Source of the DNA: Chrysopilus asiliformis | Taxonomy: Eukaryota; Arthropoda; Insecta; Diptera; Rhagionidae | Length of the DNA: 64,000 bases | Reading direction: 5' to 3' | Assembly (NCBI GenBank): GCA_964034945.1 | Contig: OZ035961.1 | Location: 89,406,991-89,470,990 of the forward strand | Part shown: positions 10,991 to 21,194 of the stretch, piece after piece | Numbering within the stretch: the first letter of the stretch is position 1 | How the letters are laid out: every line of letters begins with the position of its first letter | The notes under the pieces: generated by a model | Databases searched by the model: none | Told to the model about the DNA's origin: nothing | Seen by the model: only the letters and a program-made list of their open reading frames with translations | Program-made: the position numbers and the translations under genes

Positions 10991-13243
10991 ATGGCACCAG
11001 TCAAACGGCTACAATATTCTAAGGAAAACCTTGAAAAAGCCCTAGAAGCAGTTAAGAATGGAGGCATGTCCCTTTACAAGGCCAGTAAATATTACGGAAT
11101 CCCTAAAACAACTTTAATATACAAGCACCGAGGCCAGTTTCCAATAGATTCCTGTATAGGACATCCAACAGTTCTTACATTGAAGGAAGAGAATCTTATT
11201 AGTGAATGGATTGCTAAAGTTGGTTGTTTAGGATTCCCAGTGACAAAGGATCAGCTTCTAGATAGTGTGAAAATGTTCCTTAAGGGTACAAGTCGAGCCA
11301 AAGCATTTGCTAACGCAAGACCCGGCAGGAGATGGTATGAGGGATTTCTAAAAAGGCATCCAGAAATTTCTAAGCGCGTCGCAGAAAGTTTGACCAAAGG
11401 GCGTGCGCTTGTGACTGAAGATTTGATTCGAGAGTAGTTTAAAAAGGTTAAAAGTTACATTGAATCTCAGGATATCACTGCCGTTTTTAGCGACCCAAAA
11501 AGAAACTTCAATTGTGATGAGACTGCTTTCTTTCTAAGCCCAAAAGAAACTTCGGTATTGGCCAAGAAAGGCGATAAAATTCTTTACAATTTAACGGGTA
11601 ACAGTGAGAAGGAATGTTTGACAACCTTAATAATGGCTAATGCTGATGGTGACCTACCTCCTCCAATGGTCGTGTTTCCGTATAAACGGCTTCAATTTCA
11701 ATTAATAAGGAAAATGCCGAAAGACTGGGGATCAGGACGATCTGATTCTGGTTGGATGACAGCTGAGGTATTTTTTGAGTACATCGCTAACGTCTTCTAT
11801 CCGTGGCTTCTAAAAAACGAAATCGTCTTACCAGTTCTCTTATATGTTGACGGACATACATCACATATAAGCCTCCCTTTGAGCGAATTCTGTAACGAGA
11901 AAGGAATTGTCATCATCGCATTGTATCCTAATTCCACTCACATCCTGCAGCCGATGGATGTTGCTGTATTTAAACCGCTGAAGACCGCTTGGAAAAAAGC
12001 CGTTCATCAGTGGAGAATTGAAAACAACGGAGATAAATTAAAACGAGAAGATTTTGCAAACCTCTTAGATTCAATTCTGGATGTAACTGTCACTCGAAGC
12101 ACGTTATCAAATGGATTTAGAGCGTGTGGTCTATTTCCTTTTACGGCAGACATTAATTACGAAAAAATTCTACCGAAGGCTACATGTTTTTTTGAGCCGG
12201 AAGTCACCTCCACTCCCAAATCAAGTAATTTAGAAATAAGTAGAACAGACTATAAAAATTGCATCAAGACATTGGAGGTATTGCTTCCAAAGGATAAAAT
12301 TACAAATTTCCAAAAAAATCAATTTTCGGAGTGGAAGGGTCCTAAAGAGGACGAGAGTTTATTCTTATTCTGGCGGGAGGTCGCGGAGAAAATATCGACA
12401 GATCGGGGAAAAAACGAATACCTTTTGACATCAATAATTGAAAAAGATGCTGATCCAGCAACAATTGAAAAAGATACTGATCCAAAAATAGGAGAAGATA
12501 CAATTATAAACAATTTTCCGAATTCGAACTCAAATATCCAAGTTTTTGAACTAGACCACTTGGATAATTTCTGGGACAATGATGGTTGTAGCAAGGTATT
12601 AACTTTGGTGCCTGAAACTTCCAAACAAACCACTCCAAACAAAATCGCAACTTTAGAGGATGAAGGCAATGTAGAGGAAGATAGCAAATTTCATTTAAAA
12701 GATATTTCCAATGTCCCTACACCATTCAAGAAGTCATTCTTTTGGCCGGAGCCTAGTACCAGTTTACAAGGCATAAGAAAAGTTAAAACACGTCTTCCAA
12801 CCGTTATTGTTTCCTCTGAAGAATTTATAAAATACCAAACTCAAAAGGAAAATGAGAAAACCCAAAAAAGGGAGAAAATAGAAGAAAGAAAACTTAAGAA
12901 GATGACGAAAAGTGCCGGAGAAAATCCAAAACCGAAGAAAAAGAAACTAGTTGATAAAAAGGAATTAAGCGCTCCTTGTAACTTAAAAATTAACAACTAT
13001 GTCGCCGTTGAATATGAAGGAGAAATTTTTCCTGGCATAATTCTAGACTTGAATGAAAGAGAGGCATACATCAAAGTTATGTCAATGAGCGGCAGTAACT
13101 GGAAATGGCCTACACCAAACGATGAGCTCTGGTATCCTTTCTGTGATGTAATCCGGGTTATTGCTGAGCCAGAGCTGTTAAATTCCAGAGGGATCTATGC
13201 GGTTCCGGAAATTTCTCAATTGAAAAAACAATCGAGTATATAG
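10991..13243 (+). pseudogene. pogo/Tigger-like DDE transposase with one in-frame stop
   Basis: One reading frame of 750 codons is interrupted only by a TAG at 11435-11437 (codon 149). The order is: a pipsqueak-type helix-turn-helix (about residues 5-50, with YKASKYYGIPKTTL), a CENP-B-type DNA-binding domain (about 60-140, with RRWYEGFLKRHPEIS), then a DDE catalytic domain with D176 (FNCDET), D287 (VDGHTSH) and D323 (QPMDVAVF), a DD35D spacing. A Lys-rich, probably nuclear-targeting, stretch lies near 610-655, and a small beta-rich C-terminal domain near 664-735 ends in a WKWP...ELWYPF signature seen in many insect transposases. The stop falls between DNA-binding and catalytic domains, so a downstream restart at the Met codon at 11558 would lack both DNA binding and D176. 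The start at 10991 is the first Met before the helix-turn-helix. Everything else is intact, so the nonsense change is probably recent. Confidence 0.92.
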
Positions 13244-13382
13244 TTTTATTTTTCACCAATGATTTTTTTATTTACTTAAAGTACCTGAATTTATTTTAAT
13301 GAATTTTAGCCAAAGTGCAATCCTAATTTTCTTCTTTTTAATTGCTTAGATTATTAATTAAATTACTGTAACATTTTTATTG

Positions 13383-13388
13383 AATAAA
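13383..13388 (+). terminator. Probable poly(A) signal of the transposase gene
   Basis: AATAAA lies 140 bases after the transposase stop codon, in AT-rich DNA upstream of the right subterminal repeats. It is the only AATAAA hexamer I noticed between the stop codon and the right end. Confidence 0.5.
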
Positions 13389-13454
13389 AGTTTTTGTTAT
13401 GTTTAATTCTTTTGATTTTTTCAATGCTCCCCAACTTTTTTCCAAACTCAAATC

Positions 13455-13733
13455 TGCAGGTCAATATTGGGAACACTTTTGGTCAATATTAGGTTTTTAG
13501 GAAAAAAAATTGGTCCATATAAAGTACATTTTTAAGTCAAATTTAATTAACTACAATCTTGTTAATATTCAACGCATCCACTAGTTTTTTACATCAAATT
13601 ACCTTAAAAAGAATGCTTTCTTAGGAAAATCAAAAAGTTTTGAAATCGATCAAAAATTCGAATGCAACGAGCTAATTTTCTGACAAAAATATTCGTAAGC
13701 CGACAAAACGGTCAATATTATAGCCATCCACCC
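13455..13733. repeat. pogo right subterminal repeats and right terminal repeat
   Basis: GGTCAATATT occurs near 13460 and 13481, a variant GGTCCATAT near 13512, and the motif recurs in the right terminal inverted repeat at 13710-13733. The spacing of the first two copies (about 21-22 bases) is close to two DNA turns. These mirror the left-end motifs. Confidence 0.65.
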
Positions 13734-13735
13734 TA

Positions 13736-14170
13736 TCTCGATAACGGCTTGGAATATGCAGTTCTAGCGTAAGACAAAAATGTAGGAAATTTTTTTGTCT
13801 CCAATTTTTGTCATACATAAGACTACTAGAAAACGCGTAGTTTCATAGTAAACAACAAAAAACGACATTGCAATTTTTAAAATTGCGCCATTTTGGTTAC
13901 TCCCGGTTAACGGATTTCCACCAAAAGTTGATAGCATCGTCCCATTCCAGGATCAAATAATGTCTGTAAAATTTCATGGCTCTAGTTGTATTAGTTTTTC
14001 AGAAAAACAGACTGATAAACTGACAGACAGACAAACTGACAGATTGACTGACGGACTGACAGATAGACTGACAGACGGATAGACTGACAGACAGATATAA
14101 TGACAGACCGAAAGACAGACCGAAAGATACTGCTCCAATCGACTCGGGAGTGCTCGGGAAATGTTTTTAG
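13736..14170 (-). repeat. Family A copy 2, proximal part, with short satellite
   Basis: On the minus strand this reads CCCGAGCACTCCCGAGTCGA, a degenerate GTCTGTCA array (14007-14133), CCATGAAATTTTACAGA and CAACTTTTGGTGGAAATCC, as in copy 1 at 6600-7300. The array is only about 125 bases here against about 570 in copy 1, so the satellite expanded or contracted after the family dispersed. Confidence 0.8.
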
Positions 14171-14174
14171 GGAA

Positions 14175-14950
14175 AACTAAGAGGTCTAAATTTTTCACGA
14201 ACACAATACTTTATTATACTATGTATAAGAAAGTAAAAAAAAGTTTCAAGCCAAAAGAAAACAATGAAATAATTTTGGGTTTTTTTTGTGGTTTTCTGAA
14301 AGTTTTAAAGTTTTGTTTTAATATTGACTTATTCGGCAATAAGCCGCAAAAAACCGTTTGAAGTTTTAGAGAGGAAGAGCGGGTAAGCCAACAGACCAGA
14401 AGCAATTTTCTTCACATTTGCTTATTTGAGAACAATTTACGCTACAATTCTTACATAAGGTTAATTTTTTTAATAGTGCGAATTTCAAGTACCTAATTTT
14501 GGGATCTGTTTTTTTACTTTTTGCATAATGGTCAACGGGTTTCGTTAATTGGAATTTTCCCACAGTTATAATCCGGATGTTCAATTGAGATAGAAGAGGC
14601 CTTTCTAATTTTGAGGGTTTGTAATGTTCCCAAAAATACATTACTCTGTGGATGTTCGGTCTTTTAGGTTAGAATTTTAGTCGAATTAGAAAAAAAAACT
14701 CCACATAATTATTATGTGTTCTACTATTTGGTTATGAAGGTGTACCAAGAAAAAACCCCAACGAATGACAAAAAAAAACTCAAAAAATCGGGTTTTATGT
14801 GTTATACAAAACCAACTTAATTAAAGCTTTATGGGGCATGCATGCATGAACTCTGCTTAAAAATTAAGACATTATTACTGACTAATTGAGGAAAAGAAAT
14901 GAAAACGTTTCTTTTCATTACTCCAAGTGATCTAGCAACCCTTATAATTA
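14175..14950. other. No gene; repeat fragment near 14560-14670
   Basis: CATTACTCTGTGGATG and CGGTCTTTTAGGTT near 14640 match the 8385-8410 block, so part of this stretch is dispersed repeat. Short open frames on both strands overlap it and have no recognisable domain. Confidence 0.45.
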
Positions 14951-14955
14951 ATTAT

Positions 14956-15005
14956 GTTTGGTGACAGCGTGGCTCAGTGGTAAACGACTCTATTTGTGAG
15001 CCAAA
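14956..15005 (+). repeat. tRNA-like A-box fragment (possible SINE head)
   Basis: GTGGCTCAGTGGTAAACGAC resembles the D-arm/A-box of a tRNA, and TGGCTCAGTGG fits the Pol III A-box consensus. No B box or cloverleaf follows, so this is not a working tRNA gene; it is best read as a truncated tRNA-derived SINE or a tRNA fragment. Confidence 0.4.
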
Positions 15006-15116
15006 AATTTGTTTTTAGTATATGGCACACAAAGAAACAGATTAGGACAGGCTCAAAAAAATAAAATTGGAATAAAATTGAGAAAAAACATTTAGACAGT
15101 GGGGTATTTTGCAATA

Positions 15117-15709
15117 CAGGCAAATCTCGATTATCTGAACTGATGCTTGCAAGCGCTGTTCAATAAATCGAAATGTTCAAATAATCGCAATAAAAAAATC
15201 TTCTAGTAACGTATACTTCAGTAATAAAATACTATTTTATTTACGTTTTTTCCAATCATTCCAATTCATTCATAAATTGCGTAATTATCAATTCTGAGAA
15301 ATTTTTCATTTTTTTCGGTTTGATTCATTTGGGCGGCATTTATTTTATAAAAGCTTAACCCTTTCAGTACATATTTTTTTCTATGGGGGTTAAAAATACT
15401 CTCTATGCAAATTAATGATGTTTAACCTATTAGTATTCATTTAAAACAAAAAAAAAATTTAAATTTTTTTAAAATTACGTCCACTGTAGTCCAGCTTTTT
15501 ACTCAAAAAATCAAAATTGGGTCACAAATGCATTTAACCCTTTCAGTCACCACGCACACTATAGTGTACACACTTTCTACCAAGTCAAGTTATGAGTTAT
15601 GGCTTCTGTACGTGGTGACTGAAAGGGTTAAATAATAATTCAAATATTGAGCAGTGAAAAAAAACTAGGAGTTCAAATAAAGGGTGTTCAAATAATCGAA
15701 ATTTGCCTG
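15117..15709. mobile_element. pogo/Tigger-like MITE, about 593 bp
   Basis: The ends are inverted: CAGGCAAATCTCGATTATCT at 15117 and its near complement ending at 15709, with two C/T differences in about 24 bases. CAGGC...CTCGATTAT ends are typical of Tigger/pogo elements. The left flank is TA; the right flank is CA, which would be a decayed TA. There is no transposase, and a second, piggyBac-like MITE is nested inside at 15538-15627. Confidence 0.75.
15538..15627. mobile_element. piggyBac-like MITE (90 bp) with TTAA target site
   Basis: The ends CCCTTTCAGTCACCACG and its complement are perfect inverted repeats, flanked on both sides by TTAA (15534-15537, 15628-15631), the target site of piggyBac transposases. 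A palindromic TGTACACA-like centre is present. A smaller, degenerate TTAA-CCCTTTCAGTACAT form lies near 15356-15393, so the family may have hit this MITE twice. Confidence 0.75.
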
Positions 15710-15887
15710 CATTTTCCTAATAGTAAAGAAATTTATCTTAAAATTTCGGGTGAAATACAATTTTTTTTGGTTTGAATTCCCGATTTTTTTTTGGTTATTA
15801 CAGGGTTTCATATGTTACAAATTTTATAGGGATCTATTCTAAGTAACAGATGCGCACTGCTAGAAATGCTGGTAGAATGCTGCTAAA

Positions 15888-16320
15888 TTCAAAGATGCAA
15901 ACCGGTTTCTTGGAACAAACCAAAAACCACTAAATTTTAAACCGAGTTATCGTAAAAAAAAATATCAGTCGTGACCAACACAAAACTTTCCTCTGAAATA
16001 ATTACAATAGTTTCGGGAAAATAATAAAAAGTAATATTTTTTAAATATCTCGAGAACCGTTAAAGATATATAAAAACCGTTAAAGAAAAAAATGCAGGAA
16101 ATTTTATTTTCTTTGAATTTGATTTTATGCATTTTTTCTCAAAACCGCATAGTTTCGGAGAAATTTTCAAAAAAACTTAATTTTTTTCAAATATCTTGAG
16201 AACCGTTAGAGATACACATAAACCGTTAAAGCAAAAAAATGTAGATTTTTGTTGTTAGCATTTTTCATAGAATTGCATAGTTTCCGACAAATCGTTTTCG
16301 ATATTTCCCGGCGAAAATTC
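15888..16320 (-). repeat. Family A modules and hAT-end fragment
   Basis: AAGATGCAAACCGGTTT near 15890 resembles the terminal repeat of the hAT MITE at 24520. From 15950 to 16310 there are two rounds of an ATATCTCGAGAACCGTTA module also seen in family A. Both are fragments with no coding potential. Confidence 0.5.
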
Positions 16321-16329
16321 GACTACAAT

Positions 16330-18245
16330 TTTTAATGATTTTCCACAACACTTTTGTGTGATTTCCTGACACGAATCGAAATCAAAAGCTCTGTTGAAAC
16401 TTTTGGTCTTCAGAATTCAGAATTTCCGTCAGAAATTCGCGTTCCCAATTGATTAATTTTTCTCCCCGGTGATTTACGTACTCGTAATCGTAATCAAACA
16501 CACCCAACTCATTACCACATGAAAGCCCCTTAATGTCCAACTAGACCCAGCCTAATGTAATTCGTGGGAGTTTTCCCAAAAAGAACCTTGGAAACAATTT
16601 GATAGCTTGTTTGGGAACCACAAAAACTGTGCGCGACTCACATCCATCCCTACATACCAGCGAAGGTATGTTATTTTGGATTGTTTACATATCATAAGTT
16701 TGTGCCCCCTCCCCTGCATATGTGCCGTATGTCATTTTCTGTCACTCACAATTGATCAATTTCAATCAAGTTAATTATGAAATCGACTCTAATTGAACCA
16801 TCGAAGTTGCCCACAATCTGATTCATCATCACGGGTTTCATCATAAGGGAAAAATTGTTCTTTTTCTGGACCAAGATAAAAAAAAGTTTATTTTGTGTGA
16901 TTTACGCGAATGAAAGGATGAAAGTCCAAAAATGAAATGGAGACGAGTTTGTAATCTCAGCTGTGAAACGATATTTGATTTATGAGACTTTTGGGATATT
17001 AATTTTTAAGGGAATTTTATAACTCGATCTAACATGGATATCAGCTTCTAATCATGCTAATGAGGATGGGGTTTAACATCTAATACTATTCAAGACGACA
17101 CGACGGACGTCATGGGCGTTGGGCGCGTGCAAAGTGATCCGACTGTTATTTGTTGAATTTTAAAATCTGATGATAAAGTTTCCATTTCCATAGAAAAATG
17201 AATGATTTATGGAAAATCGAACGGAAAACCTATATGAGCATCCCATCCATCATAATGCGGATCATCTCTTGGGAAATTTCAAGAAATGCATCAAGTATAC
17301 CTAATTCGATTGTATATCCAATCCAGATGAGATTTTTAATGGAAATTAGATTCAAAGATAATCTTTTTTTTCTGTTCATCTTGCCTATCGTCATTAACAT
17401 ATGGTTCGATAAAAATCGATGGTATTTTTTTTTGATTTTTTTGATTTACGAGTGAAGTTTGTTGGCGGATGATGCAACATCCTTTTGACATATGGACGCC
17501 CTGCTGTTTGATGGTTTGTACAAAAAAATAAAAATGAAATTTCACAGAAAAGCTTTAATATAATTTCTTTTTTTTCGATAAAATCGAGGTTAAGTTCTGC
17601 TCGTAGGTAAATAAAAGCGATAGATATGAAATCATTTTTAGCCCAGCAGAGCCTCCGAATGGCGATTAGGTCGACATTATCAATATCAAATATCTCTTCA
17701 ATTAATAAAAAAAAAAACTTCTTCGCGGAATTTGTTGGGCGTAGGTTTGATTTACGAATATTTATTACTAAATAAAAATGGAGTTCACCAACAAAGTGGA
17801 AAATTTCTGATGGAAAATTTCTTCGAAACTGTTCACCTAATCTTAATTATTTTTCATGAGAATCTAACAATCGATTGAAAGAAAAATTATTATTGACTCA
17901 TCGTGTACTTTCATGAAATTCCAGTTAACAGAATGTGGCCATATTTTTAGATCTTAATTGCTTTAAATGACCTCCGATATTTGAGTAATTTGGACATTTG
18001 GTGTCGTTTTTTATTGGATCTTATAATAAATATATGAAAAATAACTAAATTTTTCTAAAACAATTCAAAAATAATAACACAAGTGTGCGTACAAAGTCGT
18101 TAAAAACTCAAAGAACGTACAAGAAATTTTTAAAATCTTGGAGGAAATCCGATATGAAAACTGGGTCCAAAAATTCTAAGGGATCGTTTACATCTGAGAC
18201 TTTATTCCGCGAATCGTGAAATACTCTAAATGATGACAGACAACA
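16330..18245. other. No gene seen
   Basis: Unique-looking DNA. Around 16320-16810 base composition is more balanced and may be regulatory, but there is no exon structure I can support. The open frame 17198-17455 (85 codons) is hydrophobic and AT-driven, with no recognisable domain. Confidence 0.4.
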
Positions 18246-18249
18246 CGTT

Positions 18250-18545
18250 TATTTAAAAAAAATCCATTTGTATAGGAGAGAGGGAGGGGTGGTTTGATTG
18301 GATTTTGATGTATGGAACGGTTATGTAAAATCTTATTCTAAACACATTTTGCCTTCACAAATTTTTCAATATGTCTCACCGTTTTCGAGGAAATTGCAAA
18401 AAAGTGTTGCATTTGTACGGGGGAGGGGGAAGGAATGGTCCGATTTTGCCCGTTCAAGAACTTAGCCTAGCCATTTACGAGATTTCAAGTCAAGTTTCTA
18501 GCTCAATCCTTTCGAAAGCTCAAGCTTTCGATTTTTTTGTATCGA
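18250..18545 (+). repeat. Family B dispersed repeat, copy
   Basis: The blocks are TTGGATTTTGATGTATGGAA, CTCACCGTTTTCGAGGAAA, a purine-rich tract after CATTTGTACGG, then CTAGCTCAATCCTTTCGAAA. The same order is found at 26880-27370, reversed at 30900-31190, and in part elsewhere. The short open frame through this block is not a gene. Confidence 0.75.
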
Positions 18546-20280
18546 AATTAATGACGCCCTCATATTATCACAAAATCGGGAAAATATGAAAAAAAATCGC
18601 ATTAAAGAAAGTCTTTAAAAAAAAATTGGAAAAATGTTGCCAATGTTAAAAACGTGTTTAAAAACCTTAAAGAATGGCTTTAAAATTGGCAAACAATGTA
18701 TGAAAATCGGTTTTATAGGTCTAATTCTTTTTTTCACATTATAAACGACTACAAAGGAAATATAAAAAATGAAAAACGTTTTGAAAAATTGGAAAAAAAA
18801 TCTAAATAATATAAATTGTTAAATACGGCAATGGAAATTAATCCGCCTATGCTGTAATTCTCTCCCAATTCACCTCAATGTTAATGACAAAAATTTATTC
18901 AGACACATCCAACCATCTGATAGTTTAATGAGTTTAACTAATAATCCTACATCCATGATTTCCTTCAAAAATTATATTCAAATTAGACATATTTGTTTCA
19001 CACCCACCTGGAAACGTTCCAATCAACATAAACAACAGGTAATAAAATAAAAAAATCCCCTCATCACCCCTGGATAAACCCCCTCTGGCTAAGTTGCTAA
19101 TAGCATTCAACGTCTATTTTCCTATTTTTTTTTTTTCAACTGATCACTTCTGTTTATGGACGACTGCATCTTAACTGACGCGGGAACGTCACCAAACTTC
19201 CGGTCGACATGTAGTGCTACTTACGGGAGCCTCAAAACTCGGATGGGAACAATGCCTCATTCATAGGTGATCTGAGACAGGCAGAGAGCGCTGAACTTAT
19301 AGTCTGGGCTTGGAGGGCCCAAAACTTGGCTGGCACTTTGGCAATCTACAGTTCAGATCTAAAGGCTCTTCCGTGAGCTTCCAAAACGTAGCCATCCAAA
19401 ACGCGATCGCAACAGGGTGTGGTGTGGCGGTGGCGGCATGGTGACAAGAATTTGGAAAACAGACGCGAAAAAAAACGACGCGGGGTTTTAAAGAAAAATC
19501 CAAGTATCTTACAGCGCTTAGTTACCTGTGTTGGAGCTCCAGGTTTTTATTACTAAAGTCGCCATCCAATGGGAACCATGACTCAACTCAGGTAAGAAAC
19601 AAAAAATGATGGCCGACATTCCTTCTGATAACTGAACATTCTTTAATTATGAGAGAAGAATTTCGAAACTTGTACTAACGACAGTTAGTGTGGCGGCAAT
19701 CTTTGTTTATACAATGAATAAATATAATGATTACGAAAATATTTGCAAAAAATTGTTTAATCTAAAGTAGCGTTAATAAGATGGCAATTGTAAGAAAATA
19801 CAGGCTTTATCAGTTTTCATAAAAACAGTGACTTTTTGTGACAAACAAAGGTGAGTTCAAAATTGAACAAATTCGTTTAATCAGAAAATATTTTAAAGTC
19901 TTTCCTTGAAATTATTTGGAATCTCTTGAAATATTGTTTACCAATCTCTAGGAAAATTTTCAGAAGTTGAATTTGGAGATACAATTACAAGGAAAAGTGA
20001 TAAAAGAAATTGTCATTTCTCGAAAAAAAATAGGTGTGAAATTCGATAAGGTTTTAGTACCCAATAAAAATTTATTAGATCATAAAATTAAATACTTTTT
20101 TTAAGATTGATTTATTGAAGTCTGAAAATAGATAATAACTAAAAACCGATTAAAAAAGTATTTTAAAATTGACAAGCTAAGCTCTGTGTCAAATAAATAA
20201 AAAAAAAAATTTTTTTTTGTGAAAGAGTTAAAATATCGATTTATTTCAAATATCTATTTATGGGATTTAAATGTCACACA
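18545..20280. other. No gene; GC-richer island at 19150-19620
   Basis: Mostly AT-rich. Between about 19150 and 19620 the sequence has more G+C and CpG than its surroundings, but no open frame over 70 codons and no convincing splice pair. It could be a regulatory or non-coding transcribed region of the host; this is only a composition signal. Confidence 0.35.
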
Positions 20281-20284
20281 TTTC

Positions 20285-20425
20285 AGGCAGAGAAAGAAGG
20301 GGGGGGGGAGGATGTGGCCGTCGGAGTTATGACGATGGTGTAAAGTTCCGTTCAAAAATTTAGAGAAGGCGTGGTGTTCAAAAATGCGAAAATTAGCGTG
20401 ATGTATTTTATGGACAGTTAGTTAA
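20285..20425 (-). repeat. Dispersed repeat end with poly-C tract (copy 2 of 3)
   Basis: On the minus strand the sequence reads TGTCCATAAAATACATCACG, then a stretch ending in a C run, matching copies at 1004-1078 and 30598-30690. Confidence 0.6.
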
Positions 20426-20489
20426 AACCTCATGAGAAGCTTTTTATAGCATACAAAGCTTTTTTTTAGGATGAGAAGCTCTTTTAGGT

Positions 20490-20690
20490 ATTCCCCTTAA
20501 AAGCTTCAACCTGTGCACAAAAGCTCTGTTAAAAGCTGTTTATAAAGAAGCCACACTGATTCTTAATCATGTTCAGCCTTTTGTTTTCTGTTACGCCTGC
20601 CTAAATGCTTTACAAAGTCAGTTATCTGCCACCTGCATAAGAAGTTCAATTAAAAGCTTCAATTTCTGCACGAAAGCTCTAGACTGACAA
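20490..20690. repeat. Direct repeats around AAAAGCTTCAA...GCACAAAAGCTCT
   Basis: A block of about 29 bases with AAAAGCTTCAA and CACAAAAGCTCT occurs at about 20499-20527, with variants near 20650-20681 and 21608-21640. The Harbinger-like MITE at 20702 inserted just past the second copy. Confidence 0.5.
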
Positions 20691-20701
20691 TTCGAGACTA
20701 A

Positions 20702-21187
20702 AGCGGTCCCTACACGTTCAATCTTGCAGTCAATCATCGCTTGCTGTGACAGCATTTTGAACGTTTATGGTGATGCTGTCATGCAAATTTCATGATTGAC
20801 AGCATGCTGGCCAATATCAAAAAAATTTTGATATTTTTCAAGGGAACTTTGTGAATGACAGCATGCTTGAACGTGTATGGCGATGCTGTCAATCATTTCG
20901 TCATTTCACGGGAATTTTTAGTAGTGAAAATATGTCGCATATAAAAGACAAAGTTTTTGGGAATCCTTTTTCGAGTTATATAGACAAAGAAGTTAGTTGT
21001 GGTGTGGATGACGAAAAGTGAAAAATATAAGGACATAAATTGTTTAAATTCATATTTGTATCGTGTGCTGTCGGTTTGGCTGTTTCGAATTAACTAATGC
21101 TTGCGTGCTTGATTGAGCGTCTAGTGCAAAAAAGCTTTTTGCTGTGACAGCATGATTGATTGCAAGATTGAACGTGTAGGGGCCGCT
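20702..21187. mobile_element. Harbinger-like MITE, 486 bp, TAA target duplication
   Basis: The ends are inverted over about 27 bases (AGCGGTCCCTACACGTTCAA on the left; complement on the right with one mismatch) and flanked by TAA on each side (20699-20701, 21188-21190). A three-base TWA duplication is the mark of PIF/Harbinger. Internal sequence carries repeated short motifs ATTGACAGCATG / GATGCTGTCA in both directions. No transposase is present. Confidence 0.8.
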
Positions 21188-21194
21188 TAAGGGT

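Larger units (their letters stand above)
10262..13733 (+). mobile_element. pogo-superfamily DNA transposon, 3472 bp
   Basis: The element has 24-bp perfect terminal inverted repeats starting GGGTGGATGG, is flanked by a TA on each side (10260-10261 and 13734-13735), and encodes a pogo/Tigger-type DDE transposase on the plus strand. TA target duplication and a CENP-B-like transposase are hallmarks of pogo within Tc1/mariner. The element sits inside a family A repeat whose halves rejoin across the TA, so the insertion is younger than that repeat. Perfect terminal repeats and an almost intact gene argue for a recent insertion; one nonsense codon makes this copy probably non-autonomous. Confidence 0.93.

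Noticed and set aside
12319..12687. 122-codon minus-strand frame within the pogo element
   Set aside because: Antisense shadow of the transposase coding sequence, without a recognisable domain.
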